Source: Elusimicrobia bacterium RIFCSPLOWO2_01_FULL_59_12
GTDB taxonomy: Bacteria > Elusimicrobiota > Elusimicrobia > 2-01-FULL-59-12
NCBI GenBank assembly: GCA_001800075.1
Contig: MGUR01000005.1
Location: 12,529-25,482 of the forward strand
DNA length: 12,954 nucleotides
Direction of reading: 5' to 3'
Made by a program: the position numbers and the translations under genes. The first letter of the stretch is position 1. Every line of letters starts with the position of its first letter. This document shows positions 6,327 through 12,954 of this stretch, piece by piece. A model generated the notes under the pieces. The model worked only from the letters and a program-made list of their open reading frames with translations, did not search any database and was not told the DNA's origin.

Positions 6327-8447
6327 ATGGCCACGCAAATCACCGTGAATATCTCTGAACTCCTGCGGCTGGAAGCCGAGCGGCTGCGCATTTTGAATCT
6401 GAAAGCGCTCCACCGCGCGGGGTCCGGTCATCCGGGCGGAACCCTGTCCCTGGCGGAAGTGATCGCCACGCTCTATTTTGGCGGCGTCCTGCGCTATGAC
6501 CCTCAGGATCCTTCCTGGGAGAACCGAGATCGCCTGGTGTTGAGCGAGGGCCACTCGGCGCCCATCCAGTATGCGGCCCTGACCGAAGCCGGCGTCAAAG
6601 GCTGGTCGCTGGACGCGCTGATGGAGTTGAGAAAGAATCCGGATGTGATCGCGCAGGGGCATGCCACCACGGGAACGCCCGGCATCGATTGCTCCACCGG
6701 GGCGCTGGGCATGGGAGGCTCGAAGGCGCTCGGCATGGCGCTGGCCGCCCGCTATAAAGGACAGGATTATCACACCTTCGCGATCATCGGGGACGGGGAG
6801 TGCGAAGAAGGCGAGATTTACGAGGCGGCGTCCAACGCGGCGCTCCTGGGCGCGGACAACCTCACGTGGATTTTAAACCGAAACAAAGCGCAGCAGACCA
6901 TGGGGATTCATGATGGATCCAGCATTCAGCATGAGGAGCTGTTCCGTGCGCTCGGTTGGAATGTTGTCGTTTTGAACGGGGAATCCTGCGATCCGGAGAA
7001 AAACAGGGACTTCATCACCCAGCTCCGCGAGGCCCTGTTAAAATCCAAAGTGGACGCCCATCACGCGGGCCGTCCCACGATCCTGATCGCGGATACGATC
7101 AAGGGCAAGGGCGTTGATTTTATGGAATACCGCGGCCAGAAGCCGGGCGAGTACAAATTTCACGGCGCGGCGCCGACCGATGAGCAGCTGGCGAAAGCCC
7201 TGCCGATCATCGAAGCGCGGCTGAAGGCGGCCGACGCCGGCGGCCTGGAAGCGCTCGCCGCGAAGGCCGGCGTCTCGCCGGACCAGAAGAAGCGGGTCGA
7301 TGCGGATAATTCGGAAAACATGCGCCAGCGGCGGCAGAAGCTGATCGACATCCGCAAAAACGCCCCAGCCGCCTCATTCCCAGCCTACAAGCCGGGCGAT
7401 AAGCCGGCCGGGACGCGGGAGGGGTTCGGCAAGGCGATCGAGTCCTTAAGCCAGCGGCACCCGGAGATCGTGGGCATTTCACCCGACCTGCAGGACTCCG
7501 TTCAGCTTTTTGGCTTCGAGAAGATCGCGGGCCGGCACGGCCGGAGCAACCCGTTCGGCGCCTATTTCCCGGAAGGGATTTCCGAGTCCAACGCCTGCGG
7601 CAAGGCGGCCGGCCTGGGGATGAGCGGGTTGATCCCCGTCATGGGGACGTTCGACAATTTTCTTCTGGAAGCGGCGGATGAACTGCATTACGCCGCCGCG
7701 TTCGGCGCGTTTTATGTGGCGGTGGGGACGCACTCGGGATGCGGCGTGGGGCCGGATGGCAAAAGCCAGATGAGCGACGCCACGCCGGGCTTTATCGATC
7801 ATTGCTCCGGGATCGACGGCGAGCTGTTTGAGATCTATGAACCGGCCGACGCCCAGGAAGCCGCCGAAATCACGCGGCTCATCATCGAGCGAACCCTGAA
7901 AGACGGCCACCCCGGCCGGCCGGTTTATCTCCGCTGCACCCGGCACAACGTGCCGCACCTGGACCGTTCAGGGATCCCGGACTATCTGAAAAAACTGGAC
8001 GAGGGCAGCTATGAGGTTCCCGTGAAGGGCGCGGCAGGGGGAAAACCCGAGATCATCGTGGCGGCGTCCGGCGCCGTCGTGCCGGAAGCGCTCAAGGCGG
8101 CCGAGCAGCTGGCCGGGCAGGGCCTCCGCGTGAAAGTCATCAACGTCGTCAGTCTCAACAAAATTCAAAAGCCCGGTTCCGCCTTTCTGGCGTCTCTGGA
8201 CGATCACGCGCCCGTCGTCACCGCGCATGCCGCCGAACCGTACGCCCTTGGCCACCGGGTCGCCGAGGCGATCAACACCGCCCGCCGGATGGGGCGCCAG
8301 CCGGGCATCCTTCAGCGTTCGCTCGGCGTCAACGTGACCCCCCGCGCGCGCTATGTCGGTTCCGGAACGACCGAGGAAAACTACCGCCGCAACCGCCTGG
8401 ACGCCGCCGGCATCGCGCAAACGATCCAGGACGTCCTGAAGAAGTAA
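6327..8447 (+). CDS. Transketolase (full-length, divergent)
   Basis: This cytosolic thiamine-diphosphate enzyme moves two-carbon units between sugar phosphates in the non-oxidative pentose phosphate pathway. The 706-residue length matches full-length bacterial transketolases (~660-700), with all three domains fused. Visible are GSGHPGG with His35; SEGHSAPIQ; GHATTGTPGID; the TPP/metal motif starting GDGECEEGE (Gly155) and ending ILNRN, where the final Asn is the expected metal ligand; KGKGVDF; FHGAAP; GISESN with Glu420 as the expected catalytic Glu; THSG; and YLRCTRHN in the third domain. Most substrate histidines are present. However, the segment equivalent to the usual GEDGPTHQ reads GPDGKSQMSD and so lacks that His. 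Substrate preference may differ from TktA, although the core chemistry should be intact. The ATG at 6327 lies 92 bases after the previous gene and has no clear Shine-Dalgarno. A receiver gene follows after 47 bases. Confidence 0.9.
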   Translation: MATQITVNISELLRLEAERLRILNLKALHRAGSGHPGGTLSLAEVIATLYFGGVLRYDPQDPSWENRDRLVLSEGHSAPIQYAALTEAGVKGWSLDALMELRKNPDVIAQGHATTGTPGIDCSTGALGMGGSKALGMALAARYKGQDYHTFAIIGDGECEEGEIYEAASNAALLGADNLTWILNRNKAQQTMGIHDGSSIQHEELFRALGWNVVVLNGESCDPEKNRDFITQLREALLKSKVDAHHAGRPTILIADTIKGKGVDFMEYRGQKPGEYKFHGAAPTDEQLAKALPIIEARLKAADAGGLEALAAKAGVSPDQKKRVDADNSENMRQRRQKLIDIRKNAPAASFPAYKPGDKPAGTREGFGKAIESLSQRHPEIVGISPDLQDSVQLFGFEKIAGRHGRSNPFGAYFPEGISESNACGKAAGLGMSGLIPVMGTFDNFLLEAADELHYAAAFGAFYVAVGTHSGCGVGPDGKSQMSDATPGFIDHCSGIDGELFEIYEPADAQEAAEITRLIIERTLKDGHPGRPVYLRCTRHNVPHLDRSGIPDYLKKLDEGSYEVPVKGAAGGKPEIIVAASGAVVPEALKAAEQLAGQGLRVKVINVVSLNKIQKPGSAFLASLDDHAPVVTAHAAEPYALGHRVAEAINTARRMGRQPGILQRSLGVNVTPRARYVGSGTTEENYRRNRLDAAGIAQTIQDVLKK

Positions 8448-8494
8448 ATACAGCTACAATTCCGCTTCATGAAGTTCTAAGATAAGCCCGTCCC

Positions 8495-8866
8495 ATGGCG
8501 ACGATTCTCATCGTGGATGATGACAAGGATGTGGTGGATCTGGTCCACTTCATGGCGGACCGGGAAGGATATCGCATCGTCACCGCGGCAGATGGGAAAG
8601 AGGGTCTTGAGCGGGCGGGGCAGGAAAAGCCCGATCTGGTGATCATGGACATCATGATGCCGGAAATGGACGGCCACACCGCGACCGTCGAGCTAAGCCG
8701 CCAGGAAGCCACGCGCGGCATCCCCGTCATCATCCTCACCGCCAAAGGAAACATGCGTTCCGCCTTCGAGCTCACCCCGAACGTCATCGCGTACATCGAG
8801 AAACCCTTCGACCCCAAGCATCTCCAGGCCCTCATCCGAAACACCCTCAGCCATAAAGACAATTAG
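8495..8866 (+). CDS. Stand-alone CheY-like response regulator receiver
   Basis: The 123 residues are a single receiver domain with no output domain. The acidic pocket is D8-D9-D10, the phosphoacceptor is D52 (VIMDIMMPEMDG), the switch Thr is T82 (VIILTAKG) and the conserved Lys is K103 (YIEKPFDP), so phosphorylation should work. Such proteins receive a phosphoryl group from a histidine kinase and act by protein-protein contact, for example in chemotaxis, phosphorelays or adaptor roles. No kinase gene lies in the window, so the partner is unknown. The gene starts 47 bases after the transketolase stop. A TACAAT at 8455-8460 could be a -10 element, but no good -35 sits at the right distance, so read-through from the transketolase gene is equally possible. 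No Shine-Dalgarno precedes the ATG. Confidence 0.93.
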   Translation: MATILIVDDDKDVVDLVHFMADREGYRIVTAADGKEGLERAGQEKPDLVIMDIMMPEMDGHTATVELSRQEATRGIPVIILTAKGNMRSAFELTPNVIAYIEKPFDPKHLQALIRNTLSHKDN

Positions 8867-8924
8867 AAGACCGCCCCTTGCGCGGCCTCCGGCGGCGTCC
8901 TTGGATGAGCCGCAGGTTGAAAAA

Positions 8925-8963
8925 TGACGCGTTATCACATCTGTCCGGTTAAAACGCGAGTCA
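8925..8963. repeat. Bulged hairpin after the receiver gene
   Basis: tgacgcgtt (8925-8933) pairs with aacgcg (8953-8958) and tca (8961-8963), leaving a 2-base bulge and a 19-base loop. It lies 59 bases past the receiver stop and has no T-run, so it is not a classical terminator. Because it sits about 55 bases beyond the stop of the minus-strand remnant, it could be one end of a decayed mobile element, but no second end was identified. Confidence 0.4.
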
Positions 8964-9018
8964 TAGCCGGTCATCGTTTCGGATTATTGGCAGTTTGGCG
9001 TCATTGAGCCCGGGCGGA

Positions 9019-9239
9019 TCAGATCAGGGAGAAGCGTTCGAACAGGGTTTCGCGGATCATGCGATGCAGGTAGAAGAGTAAGAAGCGGCACTTGGCCTGG
9101 AATTTGATGTACGCCGGCATCAGAAGATCGCAGAGCGCCGCCCAGAACTGGGTGAGTAGACTTCGTCCATGCAAAAGACGCTGTCCGGAATCGGGCCTAA
9201 AAACGTTTTTATCGGGTCGGGAAGCATGTCGCTGTCCAT
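9019..9239 (-). pseudogene. Probable frameshifted C-terminal remnant of an unidentified gene
   Basis: Two minus-strand frames give protein-like sequence in succession. One reads MLPDPIKTFLGPIPDS then VFCMDEVYS from 9239 and hits a stop at 9120-9122. The other reads LTQFWAALCDLLMPAYIKF, then QAKCRFLLFYLHRMIRETLF, and ends at 9019-9021. Joining them needs one frameshift near 9145-9160. The second segment looks like a genuine helical C terminus rich in aromatic and basic residues, as in many transposase tails, but I do not recognise the family. No start or N-terminal part is visible upstream. The surrounding hairpins and lack of other coding fit a decayed gene or mobile element. An alternative is a short hypothetical ORF at 9019-9261 or chance coding. 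Confidence 0.3.
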
Positions 9240-9368
9240 CGGCCCTGGGGAGGGGGCCCACGAACGAAGGTACAAACGGCGCATTAAAAACCTGGGTCCT
9301 TAGGCGCGCAATAATTGGACTTTGGTTGCATGGTTATTGCGGCGCCGCGCGCGTAGCATTAAGCGGTG

Positions 9369-9391
9369 GGCAGGCGCCGCGCCGGCCTGCC
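9369..9391. repeat. GC-rich hairpin upstream of the 583-residue exported protein gene
   Basis: GGCAGGC (9369-9375) pairs perfectly with GCCTGCC (9385-9391) around a 9-base loop. It lies about 135 bases before the next start codon and could be part of a structured leader. A further weak stem, AAGCT/AGCTT, lies near 9440-9466. No known riboswitch consensus was recognised. Confidence 0.35.
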
Positions 9392-9525
9392 GGCCGGCTG
9401 GACCTGGAGGGCTCGGCGGGAGCAAAGCACCCTATCCCAAGCTTCGCATAGACGCATTAGGAGCTTGCCTTTTGCATTCTCGACCCGGGGTTGTCCATCG
9501 CTGAGCGAAACGTCATCACTCATTT

Positions 9526-11277
9526 ATGAATCGTTCACTCATTCGCGTCGTTGCCGTCGTTCTGCTTCCCGCCCTGATCGCTGAACCCCGGTTGGGATAC
9601 GCGCATTCCTTAGATCAATCCCATGGCAGCGTTGTCGAACCTGCGGCACATCCACAGGATCCGTTTATGACTGAGACGGTGGTTGAACCTGTCCTTGGGT
9701 TCTTGCGCTCGTACGATCCGGGAGCGAAAATTTGGCTGTTCCGAGCGGCGGTCGTGCTGCTTGCGCTATCCACAGAGGGGCAGACAGTGCGCGGCGCCAT
9801 GCTCGGGCGCGGCGCGCCCGGACCCGCGCCAACCTCCGTCGGGATCACGGCGTCCCCGCCTGCGCTGCAGGCGCAGGTCGTCGCCATCAATGAGACGTGG
9901 CTGCGGGGAAAGCTCATTCCGGAAGGGAGAAGGCTCTTTGAAGACACTTTCGATGGAAAATTGCATGAAGGTGAATTGAAATCCCGGATTGACCGCCTGA
10001 TCCTTCCCGTCAAGCCCAATTTTGTTATGGCGAACAACGGCAAAGACGCGCCGGTCACCAGAGACCGGCTGTACAAACTTTGGGACCGTATCGTGGAAGA
10101 GGTACTTGTCCCGTCGGGTTATGTCGCTCACCCCCGGATCCGAGAAATGGATCGGATAGGCAAAATAGTGAAAAGAACCGCGAGGCAGACCCCCAGGGGG
10201 GATACAGCCACCGTCTTGATCGTCAAACCGCTTAAAGATACAGACATGGCTCCCTATACGACCCTGTTTTGTGTCGTCATTCCGGAAAGCTTCGTCGATG
10301 ATCAGAACATCCTGGATATTCAGGGAACATGGCAAGCATGGTTGAATTCCCACCCGCGGCCGGCGTACTCCGCTAAAGCCGAATCCTACGCCAACGCCAA
10401 AGCGCAGAGCGATTGGGTCGTAATGAACCGGATGGGTCCTGAGAGAGATATGGGGCTGGCCCGTCGTCTTGTCGAAGAAGCCATCATGGAAGAAGAACTC
10501 GATCATTGGGACCTCTTTCATTATCTCCAAAGTACCTATAACGGCCTAACGCCATTCGCTTTTACGGCAGACCAGCTGTTTGACGCAATGGCCGCCCATG
10601 TTTTTCGCCCGGGCCTGAAAGAGCTGTTTGAAAACGCTCTGCGAGGCCAGCTTGGGGAGGAGGATGTTGATTTCAGACGATTGGATGAAAGAGCCAAGAT
10701 GGCGGCCATCAACCGGTTGATTGAACTGCATGCTCAGATACGTGTTTTAACCCGTGTTTCCGAACCCGGGCTCTCCCTGCTTCGATTTAACTTGTTTCGG
10801 GATGACATCCACGCCGGGCCCGCGCATACTCTTCGCCTGTGGCTCAGTTCCCAGCCATTTTTTCTTCAGCTTCTCGGAAAAGAAACGGGCCGCTTGGAAG
10901 ACTGGATTCCGGCTCTTGGCAGTCAGCTCACGGCAGGGCTTAGAAGGGGAGGCGTTTCCAATCCTTCAGAAGACGCGGAGCGGGTCAAGGCGAATCTGAC
11001 CATCTTGGGAAATGCCCTAAAACAGGCCGCGAACCAACTGGATAAGGAGACGTTCAGAATAGTCCCGGAGAAGACAGGCTCGGCGATGGCATCCCAACCT
11101 CAGACGCCTGCGGGCCGAACTTCGCCGGTAAACCTTCGTTCCGAATGGACCGTTTCTTTCAATCGCGTCTCCGGCGCGTCTTTCATGCTGCCGATGCTGC
11201 TGGGTGGGTTTAAGCGTCGCCCCTCCTTTCGCCGCCGCTCCCCTGATCCGGGGCGCCGGCTCGCAACGGCCGCCTGA
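9526..11277 (+). CDS. Exported protein of unknown function (583 residues)
   Basis: No family is recognised. A signal peptide is clear: a short basic start (MNRSLIR), a hydrophobic core (VVAVVLLPALIA) and a possible cleavage site after GYA (residue 26). A second, short hydrophobic stretch lies at about 69-82 (IWLFRAAVVLLAL), so a membrane-attached form is possible. The middle (~120-520) is mixed and apparently globular. It contains an acidic helix-like segment (ARRLVEEAIMEEELDHWD, ~310-330) but no HExxH, GxSxG or P-loop motif that I can see. The last ~36 residues switch to a short apolar run (FMLPMLLGGF) followed by an Arg-rich tail (KRRPSFRRR), loosely like a C-terminal sorting signal though the apolar run is short. 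No Shine-Dalgarno precedes the ATG. It lies between the gene-poor stretch and the PpiC gene, which has its own promoter, so it may be monocistronic. Confidence 0.8.
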   Translation: MNRSLIRVVAVVLLPALIAEPRLGYAHSLDQSHGSVVEPAAHPQDPFMTETVVEPVLGFLRSYDPGAKIWLFRAAVVLLALSTEGQTVRGAMLGRGAPGPAPTSVGITASPPALQAQVVAINETWLRGKLIPEGRRLFEDTFDGKLHEGELKSRIDRLILPVKPNFVMANNGKDAPVTRDRLYKLWDRIVEEVLVPSGYVAHPRIREMDRIGKIVKRTARQTPRGDTATVLIVKPLKDTDMAPYTTLFCVVIPESFVDDQNILDIQGTWQAWLNSHPRPAYSAKAESYANAKAQSDWVVMNRMGPERDMGLARRLVEEAIMEEELDHWDLFHYLQSTYNGLTPFAFTADQLFDAMAAHVFRPGLKELFENALRGQLGEEDVDFRRLDERAKMAAINRLIELHAQIRVLTRVSEPGLSLLRFNLFRDDIHAGPAHTLRLWLSSQPFFLQLLGKETGRLEDWIPALGSQLTAGLRRGGVSNPSEDAERVKANLTILGNALKQAANQLDKETFRIVPEKTGSAMASQPQTPAGRTSPVNLRSEWTVSFNRVSGASFMLPMLLGGFKRRPSFRRRSPDPGRRLATAA

Positions 11278-11295
11278 AATATTTTGGCGAAGTGC

Positions 11296-11323
11296 TTGAC
11301 ATGTTCGCCTGTACTGTTATCCT
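11296..11323 (+). promoter_or_regulatory. Sigma70-type promoter for the PpiC-like lipoprotein gene
   Basis: TTGACA (11296-11301) is a perfect -35 consensus, and TATCCT (11318-11323) is a good -10, with a 16-base spacer. Transcription would start near 11330, just 7 bases or so before the ATG at 11337. The promoter lies inside the 5' part of the longest reading frame (GTG 11292, ATG 11301), which argues that those upstream starts are not used from this promoter and that the mRNA may be nearly leaderless. Confidence 0.6.
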
Positions 11324-11336
11324 CTTTGTAGGTTTC

Positions 11337-12251
11337 ATGTTTTCCATCTCAACCTCCGCATCCGTCGTCCTGGCCGCCTCGCTCATGATCTTCCCGGGCT
11401 GCAAGGCGTCCCAGGTGACTCACGCTGACTTTGCCGAACTGGTCCATACCCTCTGGGCCGACGCGCGGGCCTGGTGGCTCGAACTGAGGGAGCCTGCCAT
11501 CGCGCGCGTGGGGGGCCTCCGGATCACGCCTTCCCACCTGTCCGGGGCTTTCCAAAAATACGCGCGCGATGGGAACCGGTGGATCATGGCGCCCGATGGC
11601 CGCCGGCGGCTGCTCCACACCTTAATCGTAGAGAGGCTTCCGGAGGCGGCCGCCAAAGAGGCGGGGGTTGATCAAGATCCCGCTTATTTTCGCAAGCTGA
11701 CCCAGGCCCGCCGCGATCTTTTGAAAAGCCACTTTCAGGAACGCTTTGAAGCCGCCGCGCCCATCCCCGAGGAAGAAATTAGGGCGCGCTATCTTGCGGA
11801 ATCGCCGGATTTTAAGCGCGTCCTGTTTTTTGCAAGCCATATCGTTTTGAAAACCTTTCAAGACGCGGAGAAAGCCAGGCGGATGTTGGCGGCGGGCGTA
11901 CCTTTCGCCCGAGTAGTCGCGACGATGTCTATCGACCGGACGTCGGCCGCGCGGGGCGGGGGAATGCAGCCTTTCATCATGGGCCGCGTTGATCCCCCGT
12001 TTGAAAAAGCTTATAAACGCATCCCGGTAGGAAAAACATCCGGGATCATCAAAACAGCGAAGGGCTATGAGATCATCCGCCGAGATGGCGAGGCCTCAAG
12101 CGCGCCGCCTCCCTACGAGAAAGTCCGCGACGATCTTCGGCGTCTCATCGCTCATAAACGGTGGAATGATCAGCTCGCTGAAATGCGGTCTTCCTATCAA
12201 GTTTGGATTGATTCAGAGGCTCTTCAATCATTCTCATTCCCCCCTCAATGA
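11337..12251 (+). CDS. Parvulin-type (PpiC/SurA-like) peptidyl-prolyl isomerase, probable lipoprotein
   Basis: Parvulins catalyse cis-trans isomerisation of prolyl bonds. Exported ones (SurA, PrsA, PpiD) assist folding of secreted and outer-membrane proteins. From the ATG at 11337 the product has 304 residues. An apolar leader ends in IFPGC (Cys22), an atypical lipobox that would give a lipid-anchored protein, although the leader lacks the usual basic residues. A SurA_N-like helical segment (~55-150) starts ARVGGLRITPSHLS. The parvulin domain at ~164-249 shows ASHIVLKTF, then SIDRTSAARGGGMQPF, then PPFEKA, VGKTSGIIKTAKGYEIIR: the family's HI, rGG and GyeII landmarks. A helical C-terminal tail follows. 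Longer starts at GTG 11292 and ATG 11301 exist, but a strong promoter overlaps them. It sits between two exported-protein genes, which fits a periplasmic chaperone role, though a specific client is only a guess. Confidence 0.85.
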   Translation: MFSISTSASVVLAASLMIFPGCKASQVTHADFAELVHTLWADARAWWLELREPAIARVGGLRITPSHLSGAFQKYARDGNRWIMAPDGRRRLLHTLIVERLPEAAAKEAGVDQDPAYFRKLTQARRDLLKSHFQERFEAAAPIPEEEIRARYLAESPDFKRVLFFASHIVLKTFQDAEKARRMLAAGVPFARVVATMSIDRTSAARGGGMQPFIMGRVDPPFEKAYKRIPVGKTSGIIKTAKGYEIIRRDGEASSAPPPYEKVRDDLRRLIAHKRWNDQLAEMRSSYQVWIDSEALQSFSFPPQ

Positions 12252-12357
12252 ATCGACCATCCGGGGTTTCCATGGGGGAGGCGTCGCACGCGCCACGAAG
12301 ACGAAGTTTCTTTTCATGATGTCCAAATGCGTCTTGCAGCCCACGCACCCGCATCAA

Positions 12358-12399
12358 ATGTTACGAACGCGTGAGAATTGCGTAACGCCCGCGTAACAT
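12358..12399. promoter_or_regulatory. Operator-like CGTAAC repeat cluster
   Basis: ATGTTACG (12358-12365) and CGTAACAT (12392-12399) form an 8-bp perfect inverted repeat, and a further CGTAAC lies at 12381-12386. The three CGTAAC/GTTACG cores start 21 and 11 bases apart, that is about two turns and one turn of the helix, placing them on the same face of DNA. The cluster sits in the 225-base gap upstream of the Cys-rich protein gene. This is the layout of a transcription-factor binding site, but the regulator is unknown and no convincing -10/-35 pair was found beside it. Confidence 0.4.
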
Positions 12400-12476
12400 G
12401 GGCCTGTCAAAATAGGGAGGCTTGGGGAGGTTTGGCCGGGGGGAAACGCATGTCACCGGGGGAGGATGCCCGCACG

Positions 12477-12954
12477 ATGGCCTTTGAAGAAAAAGAAAAT
12501 TTCGCTCACGCCCATTCGCCGCACGTTTGGCGAGTGGATGTCTCTGCATTTTTGGACCGAAGCGCCCCCGTTCTAGGTTTCCTCATTCTGGTTTCCCAAC
12601 TGCTCTTAGCGCCTCAGCCTTGCTACGCCTATGGCGATTGCGATTGTCCTCCGCAGATATTTTGCGGTGGCGCTAACGAAGAACTCCTATGCACGGACAA
12701 TTGTGCAGAACTGGATTGCGGGGTCCTCGGTGATCTCGCATGCACTTGTTGTCCAAATCTCAACCCCGCCAATTGCCAGATGATACAGTGTGATATTGGG
12801 GTTGTAACCTATTCTTGCACGAACTGCAATGTCGTTGGTACAGCCTCAGATTGCTGCAATAATGGGATTTGTGAGCCAGGGGCGGGGGAGACATATCTCA
12901 CGTGCCCGTCCGATTGCACGGAACCCACAACCACCACCACGACCACAACAACCA
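12477..12954 (+). CDS. Cysteine-rich secreted protein with Thr-rich linker (5' part, runs off the window)
   Basis: The frame is open from the ATG at 12477 to the last base, giving 159 codons with no stop. A hydrophobic segment at residues ~31-48 (VLGFLILVSQLLLAPQ), with a possible cleavage site after CYA (residue 51), indicates secretion after an unusually long N-region. The next ~96 residues contain 18 cysteines, including CTCC and DCCNNGIC, and end with the pattern NGICEPGAGETYLTCPSDC. That is the N-G-[IV]-C-[ED]-x-G-E-x-x-x-x-C-P-x-D-C motif seen in many large bacterial and archaeal surface proteins. A run of nine Thr, encoded by mixed acc/aca/acg codons, follows to the window edge, typical of an extended or glycosylated linker. 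GGAGG (12461-12465) lies 11 bases before this ATG. An in-frame ATG at 12450 (adding nine residues) and a GTG at 12534 are alternatives. The function is unknown, but a disulfide-bonded extracellular or surface role is likely. Confidence 0.75.
   Translation, partial: MAFEEKENFAHAHSPHVWRVDVSAFLDRSAPVLGFLILVSQLLLAPQPCYAYGDCDCPPQIFCGGANEELLCTDNCAELDCGVLGDLACTCCPNLNPANCQMIQCDIGVVTYSCTNCNVVGTASDCCNNGICEPGAGETYLTCPSDCTEPTTTTTTTTT

Larger units (their letters stand above)
8867..9525. other. 659-base stretch without an intact gene
   Basis: No open frame here looks like an intact protein. The stretch holds a bulged hairpin (8925-8963), a probable minus-strand gene remnant (9019-9239), a 14-base perfect palindrome (taaaaacgttttta, 9198-9211) and a GC-rich hairpin (9369-9391). 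The word ggcgccgcgc is directly repeated at 9341-9350 and 9373-9382. No tRNA, SRP RNA, 6S RNA, tmRNA, RNase P or known riboswitch core was recognised. The part from about 9310 to 9525 must contain the promoter of the next gene, but no convincing pair of hexamers was found. Confidence 0.6.

Noticed and set aside
8693..8974. Minus-strand frame of 93 codons overlapping the receiver gene end
   Set aside because: Most of it is antisense to a clear CheY-like gene, and its unique N-terminal part shows no recognisable feature.
9092..9451. Plus-strand frame of 119 codons in the gene-poor stretch
   Set aside because: The translation is Arg/Gly/Ala-rich with no domain, signal peptide or ribosome-binding site, and it covers hairpins and the better-looking minus-strand remnant. 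It is probably a chance frame.
9310..9525. Possible riboswitch or structured RNA leader before the 583-residue protein gene
   Set aside because: It is GC-rich with short stems, but no conserved core of the cobalamin, TPP, FMN, SAM or SRP RNA classes could be matched by eye. It is kept only as a hairpin feature.
12910..12954. Microsatellite-like repeat at the window end
   Set aside because: The acc/aca/acg run encodes consecutive Thr in an open, Cys-rich secreted frame and uses mixed codons, so it is better explained as a protein linker than as a non-coding tandem repeat.
1..12954. CRISPR array, tRNA, rRNA or intact insertion sequence
   Set aside because: No regularly spaced direct repeats, no cloverleaf with a TTC-loop signature, no rRNA core sequence and no intact transposase were seen on either strand.

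Overview
This is a 12,954-base window of fairly GC-rich bacterial DNA. All confident genes are on the + strand. The organism is probably an uncultured, secretion-rich, Gram-negative-type bacterium. Elusimicrobiota or Omnitrophota would fit the mix of large exported proteins, a parvulin-type lipoprotein and short palindromic repeats, but no gene here fixes the taxonomy and this is inference only. Hardly any gene has a clear Shine-Dalgarno motif.

Positions 1-1908 hold a one-carbon (folate) module. The 3' end of an unidentified gene overlaps metF (methylenetetrahydrofolate reductase), and folD (methylene-THF dehydrogenase/cyclohydrolase) follows. Together metF and folD interconvert formyl-, methylene- and methyl-tetrahydrofolate.

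Positions 1956-6234 hold two exported proteins. The first is a 1156-residue multidomain protein: twelve NHL-type blades, FN3, a beta-rich segment, a transglutaminase-like domain and TPRs. The second is a 261-residue FN3-containing protein. The three junctions metF/folD, folD/NHL and NHL/FN3 are each filled by a different inverted repeat. The third repeat overlaps the next gene and encodes almost all of its signal peptide, which is the most unusual thing seen here.

Positions 6327-8866 hold a full-length but divergent transketolase and a stand-alone CheY-like receiver. Positions 8867-9525 have no intact gene. They contain hairpins and a probable frameshifted minus-strand gene remnant.

Positions 9526-12954 form a second block of exported proteins: a 583-residue orphan, a parvulin (PpiC/SurA-like) probable lipoprotein with a good sigma70-type promoter overlapping its longest reading frame, and the start of a cysteine-rich secreted protein. 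That last gene has a Thr-rich linker, runs off the window end, and lies downstream of an operator-like CGTAAC repeat cluster. The PpiC protein could help fold exported proteins such as the disulfide-rich one, but that link is inferred from proximity only. No tRNA, rRNA, CRISPR array or intact insertion sequence was seen.
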